The notes beneath the pieces are model-generated. The model ran no database searches. It worked only from the letters and a program-made list of their open reading frames with translations, and was not told the DNA's origin. A program made the position numbers and the translations under genes. A stretch of 64,000 nt of DNA, from contig NZ_JARWNW010000132.1 of assembly GCF_029868325.1 (NCBI RefSeq), positions 1 through 64,000 of the forward strand, written 5' to 3'. The first letter of the stretch is position 1; the number at the start of each line of letters is the position of its first letter. Positions 1 to 8,604 of this stretch are shown piece by piece. The DNA comes from Nocardia carnea (GTDB taxonomy: Bacteria; Actinomycetota; Actinomycetes; Mycobacteriales; Mycobacteriaceae).

Positions 1-377
1 TGGTGGTAGCGATCCGGTCCAGGGCCGCGATACCGGGATCTCGCCGGATCGAAACCCGTAAGGCGGCGGCCGTCAGTCGCCGGTTCGGTGGGCTTCGATC
101 GCGCCGGCGGCGCGGTGGTGGGTGGCGTGGTGGGTCGCCTCAACCAAAAAATTTCTGGGGGGGGTCGGGGGGCGCGGGGCGCGCGCCCCCATTCCCCTAA
201 TCTTGGTGTTTTTGGGGGGGCCCAACCCCCCCCACCCCGCCCGGATGGCTTCGCCCCCGGACCCCCGCCCGGATGGCAACCGGCGCCAGGCGGTGACAAA
301 AGACTTCCCCGGCCGGTTGGCCGGGGAAAAACTGTGTTCACACCCCGGTGTGGACCGCAACGAAAGATTGGACGGAC
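1..377. other. Non-coding lead region with G/C homopolymer tract
   Basis: I see no convincing gene here. In mycobacteria infA lies directly upstream of rpmJ, but no InfA-like C-terminus can be read in this stretch. Between about 150 and 240 there are long runs of G and then of C, with an A/T-rich block (AAAAAATTT) before them. A 10-bp perfect stem (TTCCCCGGCC, 4-base loop) lies at 305-328, and a CACACC/GGTGTG dyad follows near 341-354, just before rpmJ. Confidence 0.6.
305..328. terminator. Perfect hairpin upstream of rpmJ
   Basis: The arms TTCCCCGGCC and GGCCGGGGAA pair over 10 bp around a GGTT loop. The plus-strand tail is A-rich, not U-rich; the minus-strand tail is GTCTTTTGTC. It could therefore end a minus-strand transcript or act as a leader structure for the ribosomal operon. 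Its function is not decided by the sequence. Confidence 0.4.
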
Positions 378-491
378 GTGAAGGTTCAGCCGAGCGTCAA
401 GAAGATCTGCGAGAAGTGCAAGGTGATCCGGCGTAACGGCCGGGTCATGGTGATCTGCGACAACCTGCGGCACAAGCAGCGGCAGGGCTGA
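378..491 (+). CDS. rpmJ: 50S ribosomal protein L36 (bL36)
   Basis: A 37-residue protein starting at GTG with [19 protein letters not shown]. It has the zinc-ribbon ligands of the C+ form of bL36, CxxC near residues 11-14, then a Cys at 27 and a His at 32, and the usual basic C-terminus. It binds 23S rRNA in the large subunit. Keeping the zinc ligands marks it as the zinc-dependent paralogue, which is normally replaced under zinc starvation by a cysteine-free copy. It heads the run rpmJ-rpsM-rpsK-rpsD-rpoA-rplQ. It is short enough to be missed by length-limited gene finding. Confidence 0.93.
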   Translation: MKVQPSVKKICEKCKVIRRNGRVMVICDNLRHKQRQG

Positions 492-560
492 CGCCGGCGC
501 CGAGCACCGAACGCGGTTCGGATTGGCACACAGAAGAACTCCCAGCGCCAGCCGCACACT

Positions 561-583
561 GAGGTTTTCCGGAATTTTCCGGA
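561..583. repeat. TTTTCCGGA direct repeat / dyad before rpsM
   Basis: Between rpmJ and rpsM the 9-mer TTTTCCGGA occurs at 565-573 and again at 575-583, which also forms the inverted repeat CCGGAA-TT-TTCCGG (569-582). This 188-base gap is larger than usual between these two genes, so it may hold a promoter or operator. Confidence 0.35.
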
Positions 584-679
584 GGGTGTGCGTGCCTACC
601 CCCGGTACGGAGGCCGGGGCCCCACCAGACGAGGGGACGGACAGGGAGCAGACCTCCGCAACAGTGAAGGAACTGCCAG

Positions 680-1051
680 ATGGCACGTCTCATGGGCGTC
701 GATCTCCCGCGCGAGAAGCGCATGGAGATCGCACTGACCTACATCTACGGCATCGGTCGTACCCGCTCCAAGGAGATCTTGGCGGCCACGGGCGTCAGCC
801 CGGACCTGCGCTCGAAGGATCTCACCGACGAGCAGGTCACGCAGCTGCGTGACTACATCGAGGGCTCGTCGCTCAAGGTCGAAGGTGACCTCCGCCGCGA
901 GGTCCAGGCCGATATCCGTCGCAAGATCGAGATCGGCTGCTACCAGGGCCTGCGTCACCGCCGTGGCCTCCCTGTGCACGGCCAGCGCACCAAGACCAAC
1001 GCGCGCACCCGCAAGGGCCCGAAGCGCACCGTCGCCGGCAAGAAGAAGTAG
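680..1051 (+). CDS. rpsM: 30S ribosomal protein S13 (uS13)
   Basis: A 123-residue protein with the standard S13 start [19 protein letters not shown] and the helix-two-turn-helix [15 protein letters not shown]. The C-terminal tail [17 protein letters not shown] is basic and reaches into the decoding region next to tRNA. AAGGAA sits seven bases before the ATG. Length and motifs match the family throughout. rpsK follows 10 bases after the stop, so the two are co-transcribed. Confidence 0.98.
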   Translation: MARLMGVDLPREKRMEIALTYIYGIGRTRSKEILAATGVSPDLRSKDLTDEQVTQLRDYIEGSSLKVEGDLRREVQADIRRKIEIGCYQGLRHRRGLPVHGQRTKTNARTRKGPKRTVAGKKK

Positions 1052-1061
1052 GGGATAACAG

Positions 1062-1475
1062 ATGCCTCCGAAGTCCCGGGCCTCCGGCCCGAAGAAGAGC
1101 CAGAAGTCGCGTCGCAGGGAAAAGAAGAACGTTCCCCACGGCCACGCGCATATCAAGAGCACGTTCAACAACACGATCGTGTCCATCACCGACCCCACGG
1201 GCAACGTCATCTCCTGGGCGTCCTCGGGTCACGTCGGGTTCAAGGGTTCGCGCAAGTCGACCCCGTTCGCCGCGCAGCTGGCCGCCGAGAACGCGGCCCG
1301 CAAGGCGCAGGAGAACGGCGTCAAGAAGGTCGACGTGTTCGTCAAGGGCCCCGGTTCGGGCCGCGAGACCGCGATCCGTTCGCTGCAGGCCGCCGGCCTG
1401 GAGGTCGGAACGATCTCCGATGTCACTCCGCAGCCGCACAACGGTTGCCGTCCGCCCAAGCGGCGTCGCGTCTAA
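1062..1475 (+). CDS. rpsK: 30S ribosomal protein S11 (uS11)
   Basis: A 137-residue protein of the small-subunit platform, where it contacts S6, S18 and mRNA near the E site. The N-terminus is Lys/Arg-rich, as in actinobacteria, followed by [19 protein letters not shown] and the conserved [13 protein letters not shown] segment. The C-terminus [13 protein letters not shown] is the invariant S11 ending. It lies between rpsM and rpsD with short spacers, in the usual alpha-operon order. Confidence 0.98.
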   Translation: MPPKSRASGPKKSQKSRRREKKNVPHGHAHIKSTFNNTIVSITDPTGNVISWASSGHVGFKGSRKSTPFAAQLAAENAARKAQENGVKKVDVFVKGPGSGRETAIRSLQAAGLEVGTISDVTPQPHNGCRPPKRRRV

Positions 1476-1497
1476 GCGGGAAGGAAGGTAGAGCACA

Positions 1498-2103
1498 ATG
1501 GCCCGTTACACCGGACCCATCACCCGCAAATCGCGTCGCCTGCGCGTCGACCTGATCGGCGGTGACCAGGCTTTCGAGCGTCGCCCCTACCCGCCCGGCC
1601 AGCACGGCCGCGCGCGGATCAAGGAGAGCGAATACCTGCTGCAGCTGCAGGAGAAGCAGAAGGCCCGCTTCTCCTACGGCGTTATGGAAAAGCAGTTCCG
1701 CCGGTACTACGAAGAGGCCAACCGCCTCAAGGGCAAGACCGGTGACAACCTGCTGCGTCTGCTGGAGACCCGGCTGGACAACGTCGTGTACCGCGCCGGT
1801 CTGGCCCGGACCCGTCGTCAGGCCCGCCAGCTGGTCAGCCACGGCCACTTCCTGGTGAACAACAAGAAGGTCAACGTTCCTTCTTTCCAGGTCACCCAGT
1901 ACGACATCATCGATGTCAAGGAGAAGTCGCTGGCGACCCTGCCGTTCCAGGTGGCCCGTGAGACCCTCGGTGACCGTCCGGTCCCCGGCTGGCTCCAGGT
2001 CGTCCCGGGCCGGCTGCGGATCCTGGTGCACTCCATGCCGGAGCGCGCCCAGATCGATGTGCCGCTGCAGGAACAGCTGATCGTCGAGTACTACTCGAAG
2101 TAA
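1498..2103 (+). CDS. rpsD: 30S ribosomal protein S4 (uS4)
   Basis: A 201-residue primary 16S rRNA-binding protein that starts 30S body assembly. It begins MARYTGPITRKSRRLRVDL and lacks the N-terminal zinc-binding cysteines, so this is the C-minus form typical of actinobacteria. An S4 RNA-binding domain lies around residues 91-155 (LDNVVYRAGLARTRRQARQL, then a VNNKKVNVPS segment). It ends in VEYYSK as in relatives. GGAAGG precedes the ATG. Confidence 0.98.
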   Translation: MARYTGPITRKSRRLRVDLIGGDQAFERRPYPPGQHGRARIKESEYLLQLQEKQKARFSYGVMEKQFRRYYEEANRLKGKTGDNLLRLLETRLDNVVYRAGLARTRRQARQLVSHGHFLVNNKKVNVPSFQVTQYDIIDVKEKSLATLPFQVARETLGDRPVPGWLQVVPGRLRILVHSMPERAQIDVPLQEQLIVEYYSK

Positions 2104-2118
2104 TCAGCTGTGCTGCTG

Positions 2119-2148
2119 GTGCGGGCCGGGCTGCTATCCGGCCCGCAC
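2119..2148 (+). terminator. Hairpin between rpsD and rpoA
   Basis: GTGCGGGCCGG at 2119-2129 pairs perfectly with CCGGCCCGCAC at 2138-2148 around an 8-base loop. There is no U-tract, so it may be an mRNA-processing or attenuation site that sets rpoA levels and not a full terminator. Confidence 0.45.
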
Positions 2149-2202
2149 AACCCCTAAACGAGGCGTCAAATAGCGGGCGCCCAACACAGGAGGATTGATC
2201 CC

Positions 2203-3261
2203 ATGCTGATTTCCCAGCGTCCGACCCTGACCGAAGAGGTCATCGCCGACAACCGGTCGAAGTTCACCATCGAACCGCTCGAGCCGGGTTTCGGGTACAC
2301 CCTCGGTAACTCGCTGCGGCGCACCCTGCTGTCCTCGATCCCGGGGGCCGCGGTGACCAGCATCCGCATCGACGGCGTTCTGCACGAGTTCACCACCGTG
2401 CCCGGTGTGAAGGAGGATGTCACCGACATCATCCTGAATCTCAAGGGCCTGGTCGTGTCCTCCGAAGAGGACGAGCCGGTCACCATGTACCTGCGCAAGC
2501 AGGGCCCGGGGACCGTTACCGCCGATGACATCGTGCCGCCGTCGGGTGTGGTCGTGCACAACCCGGATATGCATATCGCCACCCTGAACGACAAGGGCAA
2601 GCTCGAGATCGAGCTGGTCGTCGAGCGTGGTCGCGGTTATGTCCCGGCGGTGCAGAACAAGGCGACCGGTGCGGAAATCGGCCGGATCCCGGTGGATTCG
2701 ATCTACTCGCCGGTGCTCAAGGTGACCTACAAGGTCGAGGCCACCCGTGTCGAGCAGCGCACCGACTTCGACCGGCTCATCCTCGACGTGGAGACCAAGA
2801 ACTCCATCAGCGCGCGGGACGCGCTCGCCTCGGCGGGCAAGACCCTGGTCGAACTGTTCGGCCTGGCCCGTGAACTGAACGTCGAAGCCGAAGGTATCGA
2901 GATCGGCCCCTCCCCGGCCGAGGCGGATCACATCGCCTCCTTCGGGCTGCCGATCGAGGATCTGGATCTCACCGTCCGGTCCTACAACTGCCTGAAGCGC
3001 GAGGGTGTGCACACCGTCGGCGAGCTGGTCGCGCGGACCGAATCGGATCTGCTGGATATCCGCAACTTCGGCCAGAAGTCCATCGACGAGGTCAAGGTCA
3101 AGCTGCACGCGCTGGGCCTGTCCCTCAAGGACAGCCCCGCGTCCTTCGACCCGTCCAGCGTGGTCGGCTACGACGCGGCCACCGGCACCTGGTCCGACAG
3201 CGGCACTTTCAGCGACGACAACGGCGGCGAGCAGGACTACGCCGAAACCGAACAGCTCTAG
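2203..3261 (+). CDS. rpoA: DNA-directed RNA polymerase subunit alpha
   Basis: A 352-residue subunit. Two copies form the platform on which beta and beta-prime assemble. The N-terminal dimerisation domain (about 1-230) includes the family motif [20 protein letters not shown]. The C-terminal domain (about 250-320) has the helix-hairpin-helix [20 protein letters not shown], which binds UP-element DNA and regulators. The tail after residue 320 is acidic and variable, as in Mycobacteriales. AGGAGG lies upstream of the ATG. Confidence 0.98.
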   Translation: MLISQRPTLTEEVIADNRSKFTIEPLEPGFGYTLGNSLRRTLLSSIPGAAVTSIRIDGVLHEFTTVPGVKEDVTDIILNLKGLVVSSEEDEPVTMYLRKQGPGTVTADDIVPPSGVVVHNPDMHIATLNDKGKLEIELVVERGRGYVPAVQNKATGAEIGRIPVDSIYSPVLKVTYKVEATRVEQRTDFDRLILDVETKNSISARDALASAGKTLVELFGLARELNVEAEGIEIGPSPAEADHIASFGLPIEDLDLTVRSYNCLKREGVHTVGELVARTESDLLDIRNFGQKSIDEVKVKLHALGLSLKDSPASFDPSSVVGYDAATGTWSDSGTFSDDNGGEQDYAETEQL

Positions 3262-3312
3262 GCCTTCGCGGGGCGGGCGCCCCGGAACGGTCTTTACCAA
3301 GGAGAACCCACA

Positions 3313-3807
3313 ATGCCCAAGCCCAAGAAGGGTGCTCGCTTCGGCGGGTCGGCGTCGCACCAGAAGGCGATCTTCGCCAATCTGGCCACCGCGCTCTTCG
3401 AGCACGGTCGGATCACGACCACCGAGGCCAAGGCCAAGGCGCTGCGCCCCTACGCCGAAAAACTGGTCACCAAGGCCAAGGCCGGTACGCTGGCCGACCG
3501 CCGCGAGGTGCTCAAGGTGATCCGGAACAAGGACGTCGTGCACGATCTCTTCGCCGAGATCGGTCCGTCGTTCGAGGGCCGCAACGGCGGCTACACCCGG
3601 ATCATCAAGACCCTGCCGCGTAAGGGTGACAACGCCCCCATGGCGATCATCGAGCTGGTCCGGGAACAGACCGTGACCAACGAGGCCGATCGTGCCCGCC
3701 GGGTGGCCGCGTCGAAGAAGACCGAGGAGCAGGCTCCTGAAGCCGAGGCCACCGAGGCTCCGGCCGAGGAAGCCGCGGCCGAGGAGAAGGCCGACGACAA
3801 GGCGTAA
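3313..3807 (+). CDS. rplQ: 50S ribosomal protein L17 (bL17)
   Basis: A 164-residue protein. Residues 1-120 are a standard L17 ([20 protein letters not shown], then [20 protein letters not shown]). The remaining 40 or so residues are an Ala/Glu/Lys-rich acidic tail ([20 protein letters not shown]) seen in actinobacterial L17 and probably disordered. AAGGAG precedes the ATG. It closes the ribosomal run and is followed by a strong hairpin. Confidence 0.97.
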   Translation: MPKPKKGARFGGSASHQKAIFANLATALFEHGRITTTEAKAKALRPYAEKLVTKAKAGTLADRREVLKVIRNKDVVHDLFAEIGPSFEGRNGGYTRIIKTLPRKGDNAPMAIIELVREQTVTNEADRARRVAASKKTEEQAPEAEATEAPAEEAAAEEKADDKA

Positions 3808-3851
3808 TTCGTCTGCCGTGGATACGTACCGCGCGTCCACGGTTCGTCGAT

Positions 3852-3883
3852 GAGCCCGCCGCCCCGTAACGGGCGGCGGGCTC
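3852..3883 (+). terminator. Terminator-like hairpin after rplQ
   Basis: GAGCCCGCCGCCC pairs with GGGCGGCGGGCTC over 13 bp around the loop CGTAAC, followed by GTCCCGTTT. It lies between rplQ and the truA ribosome-binding site and probably reduces read-through into truA. Confidence 0.6.
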
Positions 3884-3907
3884 GTCCCGTTTCCGGAGGA
3901 TGATCTG

Positions 3908-4993
3908 GTGCGCGAACACGAGCCGGAACCGCAGGCTCGCCCCCGAACCACGGCCACCGGCCGCAAGGCTGCGATCGGTGACGCGGTTGCGGCCGGCGCC
4001 GCAGACCACACCGATACACCGGTGCTCGGTCGCGCCGGTGAGCGGCCGGTAGCCGACTCCACCGATCCGTCGTCGGCGGCCGATGAGCCCGCACGGCCCA
4101 GGCCGGTGCATGACCGCGTGCGGGCGCGTGCCGGTGCCGATCCGGTGACGACGGAAAGGTGGGAAGAGGCCGCAACAGGTGTGGTGCGGTTCCGGTTGGA
4201 TATCTCCTACGACGGCACGGATTTCACCGGGTGGGCACGGCAGCCCGGACTGCGGACCGTGCAGGGTGAGCTCGAGGAATCACTGGGCAAGGTGCTGCGG
4301 GAGCCCGTCCAGTTGACGGTGGCCGGGCGGACCGACTCCGGTGTGCACGCCGAAGGGCAGGTCGCGCATTTCGATACCGCGGCGGACGTGGACGCGGACA
4401 AGCTGATCCACCGGATGGCGAAATTCCTGCCCCGGGACGTGCGGATCACCGGAATCCGCCCGGTATCCGCCGAATTCGACGCCCGGTTCTCGGCGATCCG
4501 CCGCCACTACGTCTACCGCCTCACCACCGCGCCCTACGGTGCCGACCCACTGTCCGCGCGCAGTGTGGTCGGGTGCCGACCGGTCGACCTGGAAGCGATG
4601 CGCGCCGCGTCCCGCGCTCTTCTCGGCCTGCACGATTTCGCCGCCTTCTGCCGGCGCCGGGAAGGCGCCACCACGATCCGGGAGTTGCAGCGCTACCAGT
4701 GGGTGCGCGACGGCCACCGGCTCGACGCCTACGTGAGCGCGGACGCCTTCTGCTGGTCGATGGTGCGCAGCCTGGTGGGTGCGGTCCTCGCGGTGGGAGA
4801 GGGGCGGCGCACGCCGGAATGGGTCGCCGGGTTGCTGGAGGAACGGCAGCGTTCGAGTTCGGTAACGGTGGCGCCCGCGCACGGGCTCAGCCTGGTCGCG
4901 GTCGACTACCCGGCGGAATCCGAGCTCGCGGCCCGCAACGCGCAGACCCGGGAAGTCCGCTCGATTGCACCGGGTGGCTGCTGCGGGGGCTGA
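3908..4993 (+). CDS. truA: tRNA pseudouridine(38-40) synthase TruA, N-terminally extended
   Basis: TruA isomerises uridines 38-40 in the tRNA anticodon stem. The catalytic core begins near residue 95 ([20 protein letters not shown]) and carries the catalytic Asp in [18 protein letters not shown]. Later conserved parts are [22 protein letters not shown] and [14 protein letters not shown]. The GTG at 3908 has a good GGAGGA eight bases upstream, giving 361 residues; about 90 N-terminal residues are charged, low-complexity and absent from bacterial TruA generally. An internal GTG near 4146 or 4181 could give the normal length. In M. tuberculosis truA also follows rplQ. Confidence 0.93.
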   Translation: MREHEPEPQARPRTTATGRKAAIGDAVAAGAADHTDTPVLGRAGERPVADSTDPSSAADEPARPRPVHDRVRARAGADPVTTERWEEAATGVVRFRLDISYDGTDFTGWARQPGLRTVQGELEESLGKVLREPVQLTVAGRTDSGVHAEGQVAHFDTAADVDADKLIHRMAKFLPRDVRITGIRPVSAEFDARFSAIRRHYVYRLTTAPYGADPLSARSVVGCRPVDLEAMRAASRALLGLHDFAAFCRRREGATTIRELQRYQWVRDGHRLDAYVSADAFCWSMVRSLVGAVLAVGEGRRTPEWVAGLLEERQRSSSVTVAPAHGLSLVAVDYPAESELAARNAQTREVRSIAPGGCCGG

Positions 4994-5443
4994 TCGGCAT
5001 AGCCCTCCGATAGGCATGGCCATCGCGCTTGTCAGGAGGGTAGGCGTACACCCCGGGCACAGTTGCCGCAAAGCGAGACGGCAGGCGGCCGGTCAGTCGG
5101 AGTCACTACCGGAGGAGCTGTGATGCGGCCCCCGGCCGCGGCCCGGTGTGGCCCGGTGCGGTGGTGTGTGCCCTGATCGGTATGGCTCGGTGCAGTGTGG
5201 GTGTGCACCGGTATGGTGCGGTCCGGCGTCGTGCGGCACGGCTGATTCGGGGAGTTTCGATGCCGGGATCCCCGGCGCGCCTGCAGTTGCCGGAGCGCGT
5301 GAAAACGGTATCGCGACAGTAGGATTCGGGTACTCGATGACGTCTATCGGTGGAGGACGGGCGGCGGGCGACGTCAGGGCGGTGGGAAACGGCGATAGGG
5401 TCGGTGACGGAATTGTCCGGTCGACGACAAGGTTGCGGTAGAC
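4994..5443. other. Intergenic region, no gene supported
   Basis: A 450-base GC-rich stretch with many CGGTGTG/GGTGCG repeats of simple composition. A GGAGGA at 5111-5116 precedes GTGATG at 5120, but the frame closes after 19 codons (5120-5176). No tRNA, riboswitch or strong terminator is visible. The promoter of the F420 oxidoreductase should be in its right part. Confidence 0.5.
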
Positions 5444-6271
5444 ATGACGATTGATCTCGGACGTTACGGCGTATGGCGTTACTACAAACTGTTCACCCCG
5501 GAAGCAGCGGCCGAGCTGGAGGGCCTCGGCTACGGGGCGCTGTGGCTGGGTGGCTCGCCGACCCCCGATCTGCCGGTGGTGGAGGACCTGCTCGCGGCGA
5601 CCGAAACGCTGAAGGTGGGCACCAGCATCGTCAATATCTGGACCGCGCCCGCCGGTGCGGTCGCCGAATCCTTCCACCGGATCGAGCAGCGGTTCCCGGG
5701 CCGCTTCGTGCTCGGTATCGGCTGCGGTCATCCCGAAGCCGATAAACCCTACCGATCCCCGTACGAGGCCCTGGTCGAGTACCTGGACGAACTGGACGCC
5801 GCGAAGGTACCGGTTTCCGGTCGCATGCTCGCCGCGCTCGGCCCCAAGGTGCTGAAACTGGCTGCCGATCGCACCGCCGGCGCCCTGCCCTACCTCACCA
5901 CACCGGAACACACAGCGCAGGCGCGGACGATCGTCGGCGACGCGCTTCTGGTTCCCGAGCAGAAATTGGTCCTCGACACCGACCCGGTACGTGCCCACGC
6001 TACCGGTCGCACCGTCGTCGAGATGTACCTCGGGTTGCGTAACTACACCACCAACCTCCAGCGGCTGGGATACACCGACGAAGATATCGCGAAGCCGGGG
6101 AGCGACCGCCTGCTCGACGTGCTGGCCGTCCACGGGAGCACCGAACAGATCGCCGAACAGGTGCGCGCGCATATCGAAGCGGGCGCCGACCACCTGGCGC
6201 TGCAGGCGCTGGGCGAGGACTACCTCGCCACCCTGCGCGCCCTTGCCCCGTTGCTCCAGGACGGCAGCTAG
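5444..6271 (+). CDS. LLM-class F420-dependent oxidoreductase
   Basis: A 275-residue luciferase-like TIM-barrel protein. It opens DLGRYGVWRYYKLFTPEAAA and has the cofactor-barrel segments LEGLGYGALWLGGSP, ETLKVGTSIVNIW and PGRFVLGIGCGHPEA. The short length and the W-R start fit the actinobacterial family of probable F420-dependent oxidoreductases (MSMEG_4141-like). Such enzymes move hydride between F420H2 and small molecules; the substrate cannot be read from sequence. No strong ribosome-binding site is seen before the ATG. It stands alone on its strand. Confidence 0.88.
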   Translation: MTIDLGRYGVWRYYKLFTPEAAAELEGLGYGALWLGGSPTPDLPVVEDLLAATETLKVGTSIVNIWTAPAGAVAESFHRIEQRFPGRFVLGIGCGHPEADKPYRSPYEALVEYLDELDAAKVPVSGRMLAALGPKVLKLAADRTAGALPYLTTPEHTAQARTIVGDALLVPEQKLVLDTDPVRAHATGRTVVEMYLGLRNYTTNLQRLGYTDEDIAKPGSDRLLDVLAVHGSTEQIAEQVRAHIEAGADHLALQALGEDYLATLRALAPLLQDGS

Positions 6272-6300
6272 CGCCGCCGCCGCGCACGGCCACCCGATCC

Positions 6301-7173
6301 CTACCGCTGCTGGTGTCCGAGGTCACTCACATCGATGATTCCGACCAGGAACTCCGGCGGGACCATTCCGGGCGCGCTGCGTATATCGGTGTGCTGGACA
6401 AGGTCTTGCACGGGCACGTCCATGACGATCGCAGTTGATCCCGGGCCGCTGAACCGAGGATCTTCGTTTCCGTCGAACCGTGCGTCTTCGGCCCGCGAGA
6501 ATATCCGGGACGTGCCGTTCAGCACACCCTGCTGCCGGTAGCAAAGGCCGTTGTCGATGATCCCGGTGATCGCCGCAGGGCTTCTCGTGATGTGTACAAC
6601 CCGTCCGTAGCCCGTCGGCAGGGCAGGCAGGGAATCCAGAGTGGTGGCGTACCGGTCGAGTTCGCCGGGCCGCAGAGATCTTTCCGACGGTATGGGCAGC
6701 AAGGAGTCCTCTGCCGGCCCTGATGGCTGATCACGTAGGTCGGTCCATCCGGGCAGGTCAGGGCCGAGACGGGAGCTGTTCGCCCGGTCGGAACGGGTGC
6801 CGTCATCGTTGCCGACGTCGTCCCAGACCAGTTCATCGTCGTCGAGATCGGCTGCCGTGACACCATGCCGTCCCGGTAGCTCGCGCGCCTGCCGGTCCGA
6901 CTCGGCCGCTATCGCATGCCGTATCGGCGACAGCGGGTCGCCCCGGGTGTTCGTCGTGGCTGTGGGACCAAGAGTTTTTTCCTTCGGCGCAAACGCACTT
7001 TCGGCGAGTTGTTCAACCGCACCGTCCTCCGCCCGGTTGAGGTGTTGTGGTGCACGGACGAGTCCGTTGGAGAATTTGCCGTAGTTTTTCGCTATGGGCG
7101 GGCCGGCCGTGATGAGGGCGTCACATACCCTTTTCAAAGCCGCCCATAGTTCCCGGGGAAGGTCGTTCGCCAT
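6301..7173 (-). CDS. Unknown protein, possible ADP-ribosyltransferase-like C-terminus
   Basis: A 290-residue soluble protein I do not recognise. Residues 1-185 are polar and poorly conserved-looking. The C-terminal 105 residues look like one domain: GRVVHITRSPAAITGIIDNG, then GTSRIFSRAED, GPGSTAIVMDVP and VPPEFLVGIIDV. The order of an HxT strand, an amphipathic helix ending in NGL, a Ser/Thr-Arg strand and a late PPE strand resembles ADP-ribosyltransferase-fold toxins and effectors; this is inference only. No signal peptide or membrane segment. By eye its base composition is less GC-biased than its neighbours, which hints at transfer. AGAGGA lies 14 bases before the ATG, a long spacing, so the start is uncertain. 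Confidence 0.6.
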   Translation of the reverse strand: MANDLPRELWAALKRVCDALITAGPPIAKNYGKFSNGLVRAPQHLNRAEDGAVEQLAESAFAPKEKTLGPTATTNTRGDPLSPIRHAIAAESDRQARELPGRHGVTAADLDDDELVWDDVGNDDGTRSDRANSSRLGPDLPGWTDLRDQPSGPAEDSLLPIPSERSLRPGELDRYATTLDSLPALPTGYGRVVHITRSPAAITGIIDNGLCYRQQGVLNGTSRIFSRAEDARFDGNEDPRFSGPGSTAIVMDVPVQDLVQHTDIRSAPGMVPPEFLVGIIDVSDLGHQQR

Positions 7174-7315
7174 TCGACCAGCTCGTATCCTCTGAAGATC
7201 GGTTCCTTATTTCCGACGTTGCGGCAGCTCGATGCCTTGCCGAGGTAAGGGTGCCACGGTGTGGGGATGGCGGGCCGTAACTGGACCTGTGGGTCAGTTC
7301 GTCCGGGTGGTCGGT

Positions 7316-7651
7316 TCAGGAGCGGACGAGGCGGGCGATGGCGTCGGTGGCTTCTTTGATCTTGGCCTCGGCCTCCGGCCCCCCGGCGACCGCCGCATCG
7401 ACCACGCAGTGACTTATATGGTCCTCGAGCAGCCCCATCGCGACAGCCTGCAGCGCCTTGGTCATCGCGGAGACCTGCGTGAGGATATCGATGCAGTACT
7501 TCTCCTCCTCGACCATCCGCTGCAGGCCCCGTGACTGGCCCTCGATCCGGCGTAACCGCTTCAGATAGTCTTCTTTGCTGGTGATGTAGCCGTGGTGGGC
7601 GTGCCCAGGGGTGGCCGCCGTATCGGTGGTGGGGGTGGGATCGGAACTCAC
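7316..7651 (-). CDS. CsoR-family metal-sensing repressor
   Basis: A 111-residue DUF156/CsoR protein: a four-helix DNA-binding repressor that lets go of its operator on binding Cu(I) or a related ligand. The ligand set Cys-His-Cys is intact: C53 in EEKYCIDIL, and H78 and C82 in LEDHISHCVVDA, with the HxxxC spacing of CsoR. The core helix KRLRRIEGQSRGLQRMVEEE is typical. The first 20 residues are an extra Ser/Thr/Pro-His tail. No copper transporter is adjacent, so the regulated gene is unclear; the candidate operator at 7684-7704 suggests autoregulation and perhaps control of the divergent phosphorylase gene. Confidence 0.92.
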   Translation of the reverse strand: MSSDPTPTTDTAATPGHAHHGYITSKEDYLKRLRRIEGQSRGLQRMVEEEKYCIDILTQVSAMTKALQAVAMGLLEDHISHCVVDAAVAGGPEAEAKIKEATDAIARLVRS

Positions 7652-7683
7652 CGGTATCTCCTCTGTGCCGGCCGGAAGACCGT

Positions 7684-7704
7684 GTATACCCCCATAGGGT
7701 ACAT
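7684..7704. promoter_or_regulatory. Candidate CsoR operator
   Basis: GTATACCCCCATAGGGTACAT contains the dyad TACCC-n5-GGGTA (7687-7701). This resembles CsoR/RcnR operators, which are GC tracts flanked by AT-rich inverted repeats. It lies 33 bases upstream of the csoR-like start and 65 upstream of the phosphorylase start, so it could act on both promoters. Confidence 0.55.
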
Positions 7705-7768
7705 CTACCGGCGAATTCTGTCAGGTGCCGCCGTGCGTTCGCGGGCCGGGCGCGCGAGAATCGACACT

Positions 7769-8578
7769 ATGACATCCCACGATCGGCCTGCGCTGGCGGT
7801 TATCGGCGGTAGCGGATTCTACGACTTTTTCGACGGCGCCATGGAACCGGTTACGGTACGCACCCCGTACGGGGACCCGAGCGCACCGATAACGGTCGGC
7901 ACCGTCGAGGGGCGTCCGGTCGCATTCCTGCCCCGCCACGGCACTCGGCACGAGTACTCCCCGCACACGGTGCCCTATCAGGCGAATATGTGGGCGCTGC
8001 GTTCGCTGGGTGTACGGCGGATCTTCGCCCCGTGCGCGGTCGGCAGCCTGCGCCCGGACTGGGGGCCGGGCACCGTGGTGATCCCGGACCAGCTGGTCGA
8101 CCGGACCTCCGGCCGGGCCCAGACCTATTTCGATGCCAACGGCATCCACGTATCGTTCGCCGACCCGTACTGCCCCGACCTGCGCGCGGTCGCGGTGAAA
8201 TCCGCCGACAGCGCCGTCCACGTGCAACCACACGGAACCATGGCCGTGATCCAGGGCCCGCGTTTCTCCACCCGCGCCGAAAGCCGGTGGTATGCGGCGC
8301 AGGGCTGGGAACTGGTCAATATGACCGGCTATCCCGAAGCCGTCCTCGCCCGCGAGCTGGAAATGTGTTACGCCGCCCTGGCCCTGGTCACAGATCTCGA
8401 TGCCGGGCTCACCGAAGGCGACGGGGTGCATGCGGCGGATGTCTTCGCCGAATTCGAACGCAATATCGGGCCCTTCAAGAAGCTCGTCCACGACGCGGTC
8501 GCTGCCATCGCCGATACCGGCACTTGCGAACACTGCCGGGTACACGCGGGCGTCGCACTCCCGTTCGAGCTGCCGTGA
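7769..8578 (+). CDS. mtnP: S-methyl-5'-thioadenosine phosphorylase
   Basis: A 269-residue PNP/UDP phosphorylase-family enzyme that splits methylthioadenosine into adenine and methylthioribose-1-phosphate in methionine salvage. Motifs: the phosphate-binding VIGGSGFYDF near residue 15, FLPRHGTRHEYSPH, YQANMWALRSLGVRRI, GTMAVIQGPRFSTRAES and ELVNMTGYPEAVLARE, and TDLDAG where human MTAP has its base-binding Asp. M. tuberculosis has a similar enzyme (Rv0535). The ATG is chosen because the protein starts at the family's N-terminus; further upstream the frame runs through the CsoR operator. The stop overlaps a possible GTG start of the next gene by 3 bases. Confidence 0.9.
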   Translation: MTSHDRPALAVIGGSGFYDFFDGAMEPVTVRTPYGDPSAPITVGTVEGRPVAFLPRHGTRHEYSPHTVPYQANMWALRSLGVRRIFAPCAVGSLRPDWGPGTVVIPDQLVDRTSGRAQTYFDANGIHVSFADPYCPDLRAVAVKSADSAVHVQPHGTMAVIQGPRFSTRAESRWYAAQGWELVNMTGYPEAVLARELEMCYAALALVTDLDAGLTEGDGVHAADVFAEFERNIGPFKKLVHDAVAAIADTGTCEHCRVHAGVALPFELP

Positions 8579-8604
8579 ACCGAGTAGGGGGACAGCCACC
8601 TGCC

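Noticed and set aside
156-245. CRISPR or tandem repeat array in the G/C tract
   Set aside because: Only homopolymer runs are seen, with no regular repeat-spacer pattern. No CRISPR array or insertion sequence was found anywhere in the window.
2134-4062. 642-codon minus-strand frame over rpoA and rplQ
   Set aside because: It is the antisense shadow of clear core genes and shows no domain, a result of high GC content.
5120-5176. Mini-frame of 19 codons with a strong GGAGGA (GTGATG start)
   Set aside because: Too short and of simple GC-rich composition, with nothing coupled to it; kept only as a remark in the intergenic entry.
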